Positions 35,307-43,020 of a stretch of DNA of 64,000 bases are shown here, piece after piece. The notes below the pieces were generated by a model. The model saw only the letters and a list, made by a program, of their open reading frames with translations, ran no database searches and was not told the DNA's origin. The DNA is taken from contig CANLUY010000003.1 in NCBI GenBank assembly GCA_947494435.1, forward strand, positions 1 to 64,000. Direction: 5' to 3'. The position numbers and the translations under genes were made by a program. Each line of letters starts with the position of its first letter. The first letter of the stretch is position 1. Source of the DNA: an uncultured Litoreibacter sp. Its GTDB lineage: Bacteria > Pseudomonadota > Alphaproteobacteria > Rhodobacterales > Rhodobacteraceae.

Positions 35307-35627
35307 ATGGCAATCGATGGAAAAATCACGCGCACTGACGACGACGCATTCACTGGCTGGATCGCATCACTCACCTTCGACGTAGACATCGTTCTTACGA
35401 AGAACCCTCACAAGAAAAAGGAAACGCACCCAGACTTTGAGATCACTACTCGCACCCCTCGTAACCGCCTGATCCGTATCGGATCGGCCTGGGAGCAGAC
35501 CAGCCAAGCGGGCAACGACTACCTCTCGCTGGCCTTTGATGTGAACGGCACCAAAGTTCGCGTCAACGCCCTGCAGGGCGAAGGTAGTGAAGATGGTGAA
35601 TATCGCCTGGTTCCGCTGGCAGGCTAA
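35307..35627 (+). CDS. DUF736 family protein
   Basis: A 106-residue beta-rich protein with the DUF736 layout: a short start (IDGKITRTDDDAFTGWIASLTFDVDIVL), a charged middle (NPHKKKETHPDFEI), and a C-terminal DYLSLAFDVNGTKVRVNALQGEG...YRLVPL. The family is frequent on alphaproteobacterial plasmids near conjugation and ArdC genes; its function is unknown. The strong AGGAG is part of the repeated leader. A short hairpin (35640-35658) follows the stop. Confidence 0.8.
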   Translation: MAIDGKITRTDDDAFTGWIASLTFDVDIVLTKNPHKKKETHPDFEITTRTPRNRLIRIGSAWEQTSQAGNDYLSLAFDVNGTKVRVNALQGEGSEDGEYRLVPLAG

Positions 35628-35872
35628 CGGCAAAGCAAGGGGCGGCGAAAGTCGCCCCTGCATCCGATACAGAGCGGTAGGTTCATCAAGCCGCAAGTCA
35701 TCCCGACAATTTCCGCCTTCAATCACCGACGAGGGCACCCCCACAGTTCAAATCGTGCTGCCAAGATGCAGCGGTTGTCTAACAGCGGTGCTTTGTCTCT
35801 TCATGAGACGCCCAAGTTGTGTGCAGAGTAAATAAGACTGGCAGTTTTTTGTGCTTGCAAGTCACGCATAGC

Positions 35873-35909
35873 TGCAATGCAGCATTATCATTTGTTGCAG
35901 TGCAGCATT
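35873..35909. repeat. Two direct repeats before the RNA array
   Basis: TGCAATGCAGCATT (35873-35886) and TGCAGTGCAGCATT (35896-35909) lie 23 bp apart, 26-62 bp before the first hairpin of the anti-Shine-Dalgarno RNA array. They could be a regulator site for it. The rest of 35659-35872 shows nothing that I can name. Confidence 0.4.
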
Positions 35910-35934
35910 TGGCGTAGGTTGGGACCAGAAATTG

Positions 35935-36100
35935 ATGTCAGCTCTTTCTCCTCCCAGAGAACCTGACATCCCAGCAATGGACTTTCATCCTCCTCCCGAG
36001 AGGCCATTGCGTCCAGAATTGGTTGTTGCACCTCCTCCCGCGGCGACCGTTTCACAAACGAGCGGTGTCCTCCCTCCCGAGGCACCGCTCTTTTGCTTTT
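35935..36100 (+). ncRNA. Four-hairpin anti-Shine-Dalgarno RNA array (cuckoo/CcsR type)
   Basis: Four hairpins in a row each present a CCTCC-type loop: 35935-35969 (stem ATGTCAG/CTGACAT, loop CTCCTCCC), 35974-36010 (GCAATGG/CCATTGC, loop CCTCCTCCC), 36021-36048 (GGTTGTTGC/GCGGCGACC with G-U pairs, loop CCTCCTCCC) and 36060-36090 (GAGCGGTG/CACCGCTC, loop TCCTCCCTCCC). The last ends in TTTTGCTTTT, a terminator. The loops complement Shine-Dalgarno sequences. This is the hallmark of the cuckoo RNAs, known from Rhodobacter CcsR1-4, which are processed from one transcript behind a DUF1127 gene. No DUF1127 gene is seen here, so the array is orphaned on the element. Confidence 0.8.
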
Positions 36101-36127
36101 AATGGGCACCTTTTGGGAGCCTACACC

Positions 36128-36535
36128 TCAGCACCAAGAGGATCGCTCTCCGCCTGAATACCGTCGCGCGAGATCCTCACGGATGAGAATATCGCCGACA
36201 TTCTGGCCATCGACAAAAAGTGTGCCGAGGCCACGCCCGTATTTGTCGCGGCTCGGCTGTGCGGCGAAGCTGATCTCTGTTGCAGTACGCACCAGGGCGC
36301 GCATCCGCGCTGTCGCCTGATCTCCGCGCAGCTTTTCGCTTTCGCATTCGGCGCGGTAAGTTTCCGGTGTATCAAATCCGGTCAATCGGTAGCGTTCGTC
36401 GTCTACATCAATGGTATCGCCGTCGATGACATAAATCTGGCTTGCGGAGAGTATCTCGGGCTGCGGCCGTTCGCTCAGCCAGTAGATCCCACCAAGCACA
36501 AGGACGAACAGCACGATGACATTCTGCGCTCTCAA
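36128..36535 (-). CDS. Thermonuclease-family (SNase-like) nuclease, membrane-anchored
   Basis: A 135-residue protein. An N-terminal hydrophobic segment (residues 7-20, VLFVLVLGGIYWL) is an anchor or uncleaved signal. The SNase domain has VIDGDTIDVDDERYRLTGFDTPE near residues 36-58, then ECESEKLRGDQATARMRALV and RDKYGRGLGTLFVDGQNVGDILIREDLARRY. The catalytic Asp, Glu and Arg positions are visible. Its start overlaps the SRAP stop by 4 bp, so it is in the SOS-box-linked operon. Confidence 0.8.
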   Translation of the reverse strand: MRAQNVIVLFVLVLGGIYWLSERPQPEILSASQIYVIDGDTIDVDDERYRLTGFDTPETYRAECESEKLRGDQATARMRALVRTATEISFAAQPSRDKYGRGLGTLFVDGQNVGDILIREDLARRYSGGERSSWC

Positions 36536-37218
36536 GCTGATGTCTCAATCGGGTCTGAGCCATGCTCGGTGCCCTTCCTTACAATCTGCATCTCTTCAGC
36601 TGGAAACGGCTCCAGCAACGCAAGTGCGTCGTCAGTGCTGCCATGCAGCCACTGATCGTAGTATTCAGGTCGCAATATGACGGGCATCCGTTCCGGATGG
36701 ACTGTTTCTGTCAGGGCGTTCCCCGTTGTTGTCAGAAACGTGTGGGTTTCACAGCTCTCGGGCCCATCTTTTGTCTCATATTTCGATGTTTGCCAAAGGC
36801 CTGCAAAAGCAAAGGGGGGTCGCGGCTCATCGCCCTTGAGCGCAAACCAATGAAAGACCTGTGGATTGCCGCCCGGGGGCCACTCACAATACGAGCTGGC
36901 AGGCACAAGGCAGCGTCTGTCTTTGAATGCGAACTTCCAGAACCCCGACGTGGCTACCTTGTCTGATCGTGCGTTGTTCCAGACACCTGGTGAGATGATA
37001 TTTCCCGTCTTCTTTGATTTCTTGGTGCCCCGGAATCCCCAGCTTAAGCTGACCAGTTCGCGCGCGCCGTCTTCATCAAGGCGAACGACCGGAGCGTCAT
37101 ACTTGGGATAGATCGCGCTGAGCGGTTCCGCATTTCCGAGCCGATCTTGCAACGGTTGGACTTTGAACAGCTGTCGCATGGCCTCGACCGCGGTTGTATT
37201 TGAGTACAAGTTACACAT
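36532..37218 (-). CDS. SOS response-associated peptidase (SRAP, YedK/HMCES family)
   Basis: A 228-residue protein. Cys2 (MCNLYS) is the residue that crosslinks to abasic sites in single-stranded DNA once the initiator Met is removed. The conserved Asn (WNNARSD), the Glu in CEWPPGG and the HPERMPVIL His are also present. The family shields abasic sites during replication. The start at 37218 gives Met-Cys, as the mechanism requires; the longer frame is rejected. A LexA box (37512-37526) precedes the upstream small gene, so SOS control of the operon is likely. Confidence 0.9.
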   Translation of the reverse strand: MCNLYSNTTAVEAMRQLFKVQPLQDRLGNAEPLSAIYPKYDAPVVRLDEDGARELVSLSWGFRGTKKSKKTGNIISPGVWNNARSDKVATSGFWKFAFKDRRCLVPASSYCEWPPGGNPQVFHWFALKGDEPRPPFAFAGLWQTSKYETKDGPESCETHTFLTTTGNALTETVHPERMPVILRPEYYDQWLHGSTDDALALLEPFPAEEMQIVRKGTEHGSDPIETSA

Positions 37219-37501
37219 CGATGTCAGTCCCGTTGTCCGGTGTATTTTGGAAATTTGGCCGATAATACTGAATTTTGCACATTTCGAACAGCATGGCATT
37301 GGGATCAGCTGCCTTTGGGCACACTTCCCTGGCAATTACAGTTTTCGCGTCAGGTGCGTAGCTGTCCCAGCCAACGAGGTCGCAATACCGCTTGTGTGAG
37401 TAGACACCGATGCGCTGACAGTCCCAGCAAACCAACACGATGGTCTTTTGCGGCAAGTCGCAAATACGAGGACAGGCTTTGATTTTGGGGTTCGGCGACA
37501 T
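37211..37501 (-). CDS. Cys-rich small protein heading the SRAP operon
   Basis: A 96-residue protein with CPRIC, CWDC, a further YCDLVGWD and REVCPKA, which would suit a zinc-binding fold. It starts at 37501 and overlaps the SRAP start by 8 bp. A LexA box lies 11 bp upstream of its ATG, inside the likely promoter. No good ribosome binding site is seen. The pairing with SRAP suggests a role in DNA damage or single-stranded DNA handling. Confidence 0.55.
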   Translation of the reverse strand: MSPNPKIKACPRICDLPQKTIVLVCWDCQRIGVYSHKRYCDLVGWDSYAPDAKTVIAREVCPKAADPNAMLFEMCKIQYYRPNFQNTPDNGTDIDV

Positions 37502-37511
37502 TCGCAATAAA

Positions 37512-37526
37512 GAACATAATAAGAAC
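37512..37526 (-). promoter_or_regulatory. LexA box of the SRAP operon
   Basis: GAAC-ATAATAA-GAAC matches the alphaproteobacterial SOS box. TTGAAC (a likely -35) lies just upstream on the minus strand, as at 31815-31840. It would repress the small Cys-rich, SRAP and nuclease genes until DNA damage or single-stranded DNA entry. Confidence 0.75.
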
Positions 37527-37551
37527 ATTCGTTCAAATGGTGTTTGGCCCT

Positions 37552-37677
37552 TCAGCTGAGCTGATCAGGCTCGAGGCTGCGCCCGAAGCCAGCTTTGCTG
37601 TCTTCGCCCATCCGGGTCACGATCCTTAGGGCATGTCCGCTTGCAGCGGGCCGAACAGGCGTTGCCATCTTTTCCAT
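37552..37677 (-). pseudogene. Short frame with RIVTRMGED motif, possible gene remnant
   Basis: A 41-codon minus-strand frame ends with RIVTRMGEDSKAGFGRSLEPDQLS. A similar coding stretch (KIVTRMGGD) appears on the minus strand near 8300-8255, where no full gene can be drawn. Both look like remnants of one C-terminal motif. No family recognised. The rest of 37678-37994 shows nothing supported. Confidence 0.25.
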
Positions 37678-37994
37678 CGGATTGGAACAGCACTGCTTCT
37701 GCCCTTTTTTGGCGGGTCATGTCGTGGACAGCCAGCACTTGCACCGGCTGTGGCCAGGCCCATCGAACGCAGTGAATAATCGGCAATGGGTTGACTGAAG
37801 AGGTGCGGTCCGTTGGATCGTTGCGATGTAATAGCTGCACCGATCACGCGAGCTGCTGTGTCTTTGCCGTTTTGAAATAGTGACAGGAAGATCCGGTGAG
37901 GCTGATTTGGTCTTCGCCGTTTCGAGCCGCCTTGTTTCTTGTCGATGAATGGGTTGCAGATCTCGGCCGATCACGTTCCCTGCGCTGCGCTTCG

Positions 37995-38104
37995 GCAAGC
38001 AGAAATACGGTTTCCACCCAAGGGCGGACCCTCCGCATTTCCACTTGCGCGATCCTCCTTAACCGATCCGCTGAGTAACCCTCATCGAAACAAGGAGATC
38101 GAAA
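37995..38104 (+). promoter_or_regulatory. Conserved hairpin leader, family B, copy 3
   Basis: GGCAAGCAGAAATACGGTTTCC begins the copy; the arms GAAATACGG and CCGCATTTC pair with one mismatch, and ATCGAAACAAGGAG precedes the ATG at 38105. Matches 15743-15850 and 35203-35306. Confidence 0.6.
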
Positions 38105-38320
38105 ATGTCTAACAAAATGTTCACCCTCACCGTTCCCGTCACTTTCAAAAAAGATGGCAAAGACCAAACCAGCTTCCGCCGCGTCGGCGCCGTCTTCGAA
38201 AACACCCGCGACAACGGCGAGCCGTTCCTCTCCATCAAGCTCGACTTCCCAGTAGCCGTCACTGAGCTGGTCGCCTTCCCACCAAAAGCAGATGGCGATG
38301 ATGGCGACGTCACAGAATAA
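38105..38320 (+). CDS. Small plasmid protein, paralogue of the 15542 gene
   Basis: A 71-residue beta-rich protein. It shares LTVPV, RRVGAVFENT, GEPFL, KLDFPV and VTELVAF with the gene at 15542-15742, on the opposite strand, and ends in an acidic tail (DGDDGDVTE). It has the same leader family as the DUF736 gene. Function unknown. A hairpin (CCCCAGACCTGGGG, about 38327-38340) follows the stop. Confidence 0.65.
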   Translation: MSNKMFTLTVPVTFKKDGKDQTSFRRVGAVFENTRDNGEPFLSIKLDFPVAVTELVAFPPKADGDDGDVTE

Positions 38321-38567
38321 GGTTCCCCCAGACCTGGGGGCGGCAGCAATGCCGCCCCTTTTTCTTGTTCCAAGAATGGCTGTGCCAAGAGAGCAATGAG
38401 AAAGGCCACCCCAGGGGCCTTTCACGATTGAGAGAAGGTCGGGCCGGCTTCCGCTTCGCTCCTGCCCGCCCGGCACTATCCAGTTTCCATATCCGCCCAA
38501 CATCCCGTCCGTGGCCGGTCAAGGGGCAAGCGCCGCGACAAGCGCGTCGGCTTTGGCGTCTCCCGTG

Positions 38568-38767
38568 TCCTCGGCTGCGCCTGCGGGCCGCGCCAGAGAC
38601 GCTTTCGCCCCCGTGACAGTCCCCGTTCAGGCCGTGGGTCGGGCTTCGCCCTCACCACTTGTTCCGCCGAATACATGCGTATTCGGACGAAAAAAGAGCC
38701 GAGGCGTAGCCCATCGGCGGAGGGTCCGTGCTTGTCCCCTGCCCCACCACAAAGGAAAGGCTGAACG
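38568..38767 (+). promoter_or_regulatory. Conserved structured leader, family A, copy 2
   Basis: It begins GTCCTCGGCTGCGCCTGCGG as at 16144. It has the GTCGGGC-TTC-GCCC hairpin, the perfect hairpin CCGAATAC-ATGC-GTATTCGG (38667-38686) and GCCGAGGCG...CATCGGCGG. It ends at the ATG of the 38768 gene. The central stem differs from the 16249 copy by compensating changes. Confidence 0.6.
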
Positions 38768-39175
38768 ATGCCCCTACCCAAGCTCGTACACACCAAACGA
38801 CTGACCGAAACCAATATCCGCGAACTCAGTGTCTATTATGACAAGGGCGGGATGAACTATTGGGACTATTCCCAAAAACCCAAAGGCATCTACTTCTCCA
38901 CTGGCCTTTACGAACAGGTGCCGGGGTCCGGCATCAAATCTTGGAAAACCGGGCAACCGGGCGACGGGTACATCCTCGTGACGCCCTTGGAGCGTTACAG
39001 CAAACGGGCACTTCGCCTTGTGCATGAACGTGTCACCGAACACGCGGACCAAATCCACGCCATGTTTGACCTTGGAGGCGACGTTGAAAACCTCAAACGC
39101 CTCTTGCGCGGCGAACCCTTCACACCCGTTGAAATCGACGATGCAGACACCACCGTTCAGAGAGCGGAGGCGTAA
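38768..39175 (+). CDS. Uncharacterised plasmid protein
   Basis: A 135-residue protein, not recognised. It is rich in Tyr and Gly in the middle (VYYDKGGMNYWDYSQKPKGIYFSTGLY) and has a helical C-terminus (LKRLLRGEPFTPVEID). AAAGGAAAGG precedes the ATG. It is the first of three consecutive genes (38768, 39179, 39769) with gaps of 3 bp and an overlap of 4 bp, an operon behind a structured leader. Confidence 0.6.
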   Translation: MPLPKLVHTKRLTETNIRELSVYYDKGGMNYWDYSQKPKGIYFSTGLYEQVPGSGIKSWKTGQPGDGYILVTPLERYSKRALRLVHERVTEHADQIHAMFDLGGDVENLKRLLRGEPFTPVEIDDADTTVQRAEA

Positions 39176-39178
39176 GAG

Positions 39179-39772
39179 ATGGATACCCAGATCACAGCCA
39201 CCGTCACCCTGAACTTTGATATCCCCGAAGGATTGGACGCCCAAGTGCAACGCGCCCGGATCGAAGACGATCTGGGGCGGCTCTATGACGCCGACAGTAC
39301 AACCGGCATTGCATGCACAGGCTTTGAGGTCGACGCAATCAAGCACCCGTCGACATCACGCATTCACTTTCTATGCGCGGGATGCGGATCGCCAGACGTT
39401 CGCGCCGATGCCTATGCCGCTTGGGACGTCGAAGCCGGTCTATGGGTCATGCATTCGGTCTATGACGATAAGTCCTGCGAAAAGTGCGGCTCAAGCTGCA
39501 GCCTGATCGAAGTTGACGAAGCAACGGGCATGGAAATTCAGGCCTTTGCCATGGTCAATGAGGAAGACGGATCGCGACAGGCCCAAAATGGCGAAACGCC
39601 TGCGTTTTATGACGTGATGGTGACGACCAATCCCGCCTCAGAAGGTGAGATTCACACCTTGCACGAATTGGATGACCTGAACCACGCACAGATGCAAAAG
39701 GCCATCGCCGTGATGCAAGACACATACCTGTTGGCCCCTGTGACCTGTCATTTTCGGGAGGAAGTGCAATGA
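39179..39772 (+). CDS. Zinc-ribbon protein, uncharacterised
   Basis: A 197-residue protein. A CxxC...CxxC pair (CAGCGSPDV near residue 67 and CEKCGSSCS near 101) suggests a zinc ribbon. The C-terminal part contains LHELDDLNHAQMQKAIAVM. It sits between the unknown 38768 gene and the DUF4942 methyltransferase gene, whose start it overlaps by 4 bp. Function unknown. Confidence 0.6.
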   Translation: MDTQITATVTLNFDIPEGLDAQVQRARIEDDLGRLYDADSTTGIACTGFEVDAIKHPSTSRIHFLCAGCGSPDVRADAYAAWDVEAGLWVMHSVYDDKSCEKCGSSCSLIEVDEATGMEIQAFAMVNEEDGSRQAQNGETPAFYDVMVTTNPASEGEIHTLHELDDLNHAQMQKAIAVMQDTYLLAPVTCHFREEVQ

Positions 39773-41235
39773 ATGTGCAAAATCCTGAAATCCTTGGCGA
39801 CGACGAGTTGACCGTTCCGCAGTTGCCCGCGCTCAAGACCGAAATCCGCGCCATCGTCGATGCCAGAGATGCGGCTATTGCCAAGATTACCGAGGCCGCC
39901 GAAACGTTGGAAAACGCCTATGCCTTGTCCAAAGAGGCGGACCGGCTAGCCGCAAAAGCCCATATGGGCCGCAAGTTCTATGGGCTGGACCGATCCGAGC
40001 GCGGCGACTTCAAGGCTCTATTCCGAGACAGCTTTGATCTGGAAGCCTCCGTCGAGACCTACCGCCAACAAGTGGATGCCTCGATCTGGACCTATCTCTT
40101 GGAACATACAGGCATAACGGAAATGATGGACGTGACAGCCGCCCGTGCCTTTGACCAAGACCTGCGCGACGAGGTGCAGCCGGTTACCATGGAAACGTTA
40201 CGCGCAACCTTTGCCGATCTGATGGGCAACGCCGATCTGATCTTTGCCCGAGGTCTTGCCACAGCCTTTTCCAAGCTGGATGCGCGTTTCAAGAGCCATG
40301 ATGCCTTCAAGCTGGGCAGCCGCATGATCCTGACACGTGTGTTTAGCGAGTATTCAGGCAGTTTCAGCCATTCCGGCTGGGAACGCGAAACCATCATCGA
40401 TATAGAGCGCGTCTTCGCCAAGCTTGATGGCATGAAGCCAAATGGCGGAATGCTGATGCAGGCGATTGAAGACTCACGGCGCGGCGGCGGCTACGGTCCC
40501 AAGCAATCGCTCACCGAAAGCACCTATTTCCGCATTCGCGGCTTCAAAAACGGCAATGCGCATTTGTGGTTCACCCGCGATGATCTTGTCGAGAAAGCCA
40601 ATAAGGTTCTGGCGGACTTCTACGGCGAGGTCATCCCAGACGCGGCCCCCGCTGATATGGACGGCGAGGCGTTCCGGTCAGGCTCAAACCTGCCCGCGAA
40701 AGACCTGCAATTCTATCACTCGCCAGAGGGTGTCACTGACCGCCTGTTGAGTGATCTTTACCTGCCGGAGGGCGCACATGTGCTGGAGCCAAGTGCCGGG
40801 ACCGGTCATATCGTCCGCGCTCTATTGGCCAAAAAGCCGGATGTGAAAATCACCGCCGTTGAGCTTCACCCCGACCGTGTGAACCAATTGCGCAAGCTTG
40901 AAGGCCGCAACGTTCAAATCATCGCACGGAATTTCCTCAACGAACCCACTTTCCCCGTTTATGACGCAGTGGTGATGAACCCGCCGTTTTATGGCACCCA
41001 TTGGATGGATCACATCCGCCATGCGTGGGATTTCGTCAAAGACGGTGGCAAACTGGTCGCTGTCTTGCCGGTCAGCGCATCCGTCTCCGAGACGTCCAAA
41101 CATTTGGCCTTCCGCCGATGGGCCGAGCGCGTCAATGGGGGCCGCACTTGGGGGATGTTTACTGATCTTCCACCAGAGAGCTTCGCCGAATGTGGCACCC
41201 GTATTAACACCGTCATTCTGACTTTGCGGAAATGA
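39769..41235 (+). CDS. DUF4942 protein with N6-adenine methyltransferase domain
   Basis: A 488-residue protein. The N-terminal 270 residues match the DUF4942 style (SEYSGSFSHSGWERETIIDIERVFAKLDGM, SLTESTYFRIRGFKNGNAHLWF). The C-terminal domain is a SAM methyltransferase with VLEPSAGTGHIVRAL near residue 343 and catalytic NPPFYGTHW near 404. No nuclease partner is linked, so it looks like an orphan, possibly protective, modification enzyme. Together with ArdC 850 bp downstream it would help the incoming DNA escape restriction; that role is inferred. Confidence 0.8.
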   Translation: MNVQNPEILGDDELTVPQLPALKTEIRAIVDARDAAIAKITEAAETLENAYALSKEADRLAAKAHMGRKFYGLDRSERGDFKALFRDSFDLEASVETYRQQVDASIWTYLLEHTGITEMMDVTAARAFDQDLRDEVQPVTMETLRATFADLMGNADLIFARGLATAFSKLDARFKSHDAFKLGSRMILTRVFSEYSGSFSHSGWERETIIDIERVFAKLDGMKPNGGMLMQAIEDSRRGGGYGPKQSLTESTYFRIRGFKNGNAHLWFTRDDLVEKANKVLADFYGEVIPDAAPADMDGEAFRSGSNLPAKDLQFYHSPEGVTDRLLSDLYLPEGAHVLEPSAGTGHIVRALLAKKPDVKITAVELHPDRVNQLRKLEGRNVQIIARNFLNEPTFPVYDAVVMNPPFYGTHWMDHIRHAWDFVKDGGKLVAVLPVSASVSETSKHLAFRRWAERVNGGRTWGMFTDLPPESFAECGTRINTVILTLRK

Positions 41236-41418
41236 CATCGGGGGCGTTGCTTTATGCTGCGTCCCCTGCCCTCTTTGGTAGTCTATCCTGGCTCTGGCAC
41301 TTCGGCCAAACCCGGGACAGACGTTGCGCTGTTCGCGCGGAAGTTTGGCCAGACGGTAGCTGGCCTAGGCCTTTGCATCGAGGAGTCCGCCTCATGAGGA
41401 TCAAGATTGCATCCCTCA

Positions 41419-41479
41419 TTCATCTTGCCAAAAATATCCTCGGGGGAACGCCCGTAGGGCGTGGGGGCCGACAGCCCCC
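41419..41479. repeat. Interspersed repeat, copy 2
   Basis: Nearly identical to 15439-15498 (TTCATCTTGCC, AAAATATCCTCGGGGGA, CGCCCGTAGGGC, GGGGGC...GCCCC). It lies between the converging 3' ends of the DUF4942 gene and the 41482 gene. Confidence 0.7.
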
Positions 41480-41481
41480 TG

Positions 41482-41757
41482 CTACCTATACGGCCCGCGG
41501 TACGGTTCCCCGACAAGCTGGATGTGTGGGCACCCCAAAACGAAACTCGTCGCTGCATAAAGTGAGCGAAAGTAGATGCAGTGTGCTTTGTTTGTGGACC
41601 AAAGAGTATGTGGCTTGCTGGCATAGTTGCCAGTGCCGACATGCCGTTGCAGCCACTGTCGGGTCAGCTCGTTTGTAGCGGGGTCAGCGCGCACACTGAT
41701 ACGAACCGGAAATTCCCGGTCCATGATTTCGTAGCGATGTGGTGACTTACTGCCCAT
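41482..41757 (-). CDS. Small protein behind a LexA box
   Basis: A 91-residue protein, not recognised (MGSKSPHRYEIMDREFPVRISVRADPAT..., QRHVGTGNYASKPHTLWSTN). Basic and likely soluble. A LexA box lies 7 bp upstream of its ATG (41764-41778). Its position next to the antirestriction genes suggests an SOS or establishment factor. Confidence 0.55.
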   Translation of the reverse strand: MGSKSPHRYEIMDREFPVRISVRADPATNELTRQWLQRHVGTGNYASKPHTLWSTNKAHCIYFRSLYAATSFVLGCPHIQLVGEPYRGPYR

Positions 41758-41763
41758 GAATGA

Positions 41764-41778
41764 GAACATAAGCAGAAC
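41764..41778 (-). promoter_or_regulatory. LexA box upstream of the 41757 gene
   Basis: GAAC-ATAAGCA-GAAC fits the alphaproteobacterial SOS box. The third such site in the window, again just before a minus-strand gene. Confidence 0.65.
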
Positions 41779-42084
41779 ATAGCTAGCTGATCCAGAGGGT
41801 GATGCCGTCTGCGATCAGTAATTTCCTGGTCCCTTGGGGTTCGGACAAGCCGAACGCCACTGCGGGACGTTTGCGGCAGGGATGCCGCCGACAGCTAGCA
41901 AAATAGACATTCCCGTGTTGGCGGATACTCCGCCTGCCCGCGCCAGTCATGTCGATTTGGCTCGCCGTCTCCCAATCCTGTCTTTCATCGCATTCGAGGT
42001 TTCAGGATCAGGCGCATTCGCGCTGTCCCTCAACCCCGACCCATTGTGTGGCAGACCCAAGCGACACCACAAAGGAGACCCGTC
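41779..42084. other. Leader region of ardC
   Basis: About 300 bp without a gene. A hairpin GGTTCGG-ACAA-GCCGAAC (about 41840-41857) and other short GC-rich inverted segments occur, followed by AAAGGAG before ardC. It resembles the other structured leaders in general form but not in sequence. Confidence 0.4.
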
Positions 42085-42984
42085 ATGGCAAAATTTGATG
42101 TCTATGAAGAAGTGACAAATCAGATCATCGCAGCATTAGAACAAGGCGTGAAACCGTGGGAATGCCCGTGGCAGAGAAACGCGGCAGCCTTTCCATTGCG
42201 TGTCACAGGAGAAAGCTATCGGGGGATCAATCATATTCTTCTGAACCTCATGGCATGGGCGCAAGGGTATCGGAATCCAGTGTGGATGACGTTCAAACAA
42301 GCAAAGGATTTGGGCGGGATGGTACGCAAAGGCGAGAAGTCATCGCTTGTCGTGAAGTATGGCACGTTCGAAGCAAAGGACGAAGCGCCGGAAGGTGAGA
42401 CCGACGCCAAGATGCGGGGATATCTGAAAGCCTATCGCGTGTTCAACGTGCAGCAAATTGACGGACTAGAGGAACAGTTTCCGACGCCTGATGAGGCCAA
42501 GCCTTTGGCAACGCGGCCTATCGAACAGCTTTCGCACATCGCGGCGGACGTCATCGAGAATATGGGTGTGGGCTACGCGGAAGGCGGGGACCGCGCGTGC
42601 TATGTCCCGTCTTTGGATAAGGTTCACATGCCTGAGTTGTCGAAATTCAAGGGCGCGGAGTTGTTCTATTCAACCCTGTTTCACGAGTTGTCCCATGCGA
42701 CTGGCCACAAGCGCCGATGCGACCGGACGAAGGAAAAAGCCGGGTCGAAGTTTGGGAACGCTGTCTATGCGATGGAAGAGCTTGTGGCCGAGATATCGGC
42801 AGCAATGATGGGCGCGCAGCTTGGTTTTCAACCCGGTCATATTGAAGACAGCGCGTCCTATGTTCAATCATGGCTGACGGTTTTGCGGGATGACAAGCGT
42901 GCCATTGTCAAAGCGGCAGCAGCTGCACAGCGCTCCGCCGATTATCTCATGTCGAAATCAGGAGAGATTGCAGAGGCCGCGTAG
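42085..42984 (+). CDS. ardC: ArdC-family antirestriction protein
   Basis: A 299-residue protein. The N-terminal single-stranded-DNA-binding domain has FDVYEEVTNQIIAALEQGVKPWECPW and YRGINHILLNLMAWAQGY...VWMTFKQAKDLGG. The C-terminal zincin metallopeptidase has FHELSHATGH (HExxH-like, His near 200 and 204). ArdC coats or protects incoming single-stranded DNA from restriction. The ATG at 42085 follows AAAGGAG. It is typical of plasmid leading regions, the part that enters the recipient first. Confidence 0.88.
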   Translation: MAKFDVYEEVTNQIIAALEQGVKPWECPWQRNAAAFPLRVTGESYRGINHILLNLMAWAQGYRNPVWMTFKQAKDLGGMVRKGEKSSLVVKYGTFEAKDEAPEGETDAKMRGYLKAYRVFNVQQIDGLEEQFPTPDEAKPLATRPIEQLSHIAADVIENMGVGYAEGGDRACYVPSLDKVHMPELSKFKGAELFYSTLFHELSHATGHKRRCDRTKEKAGSKFGNAVYAMEELVAEISAAMMGAQLGFQPGHIEDSASYVQSWLTVLRDDKRAIVKAAAAAQRSADYLMSKSGEIAEAA

Positions 42985-43020
42985 GCCCCTGCCCCACTGT
43001 CGTTGGATGCAATTTGCAAT

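Noticed and set aside
34888..35385. A 165-codon plus-strand frame
   Set aside because: No ribosome binding site, no motif, and it overlaps the DUF736 leader and gene in another frame.
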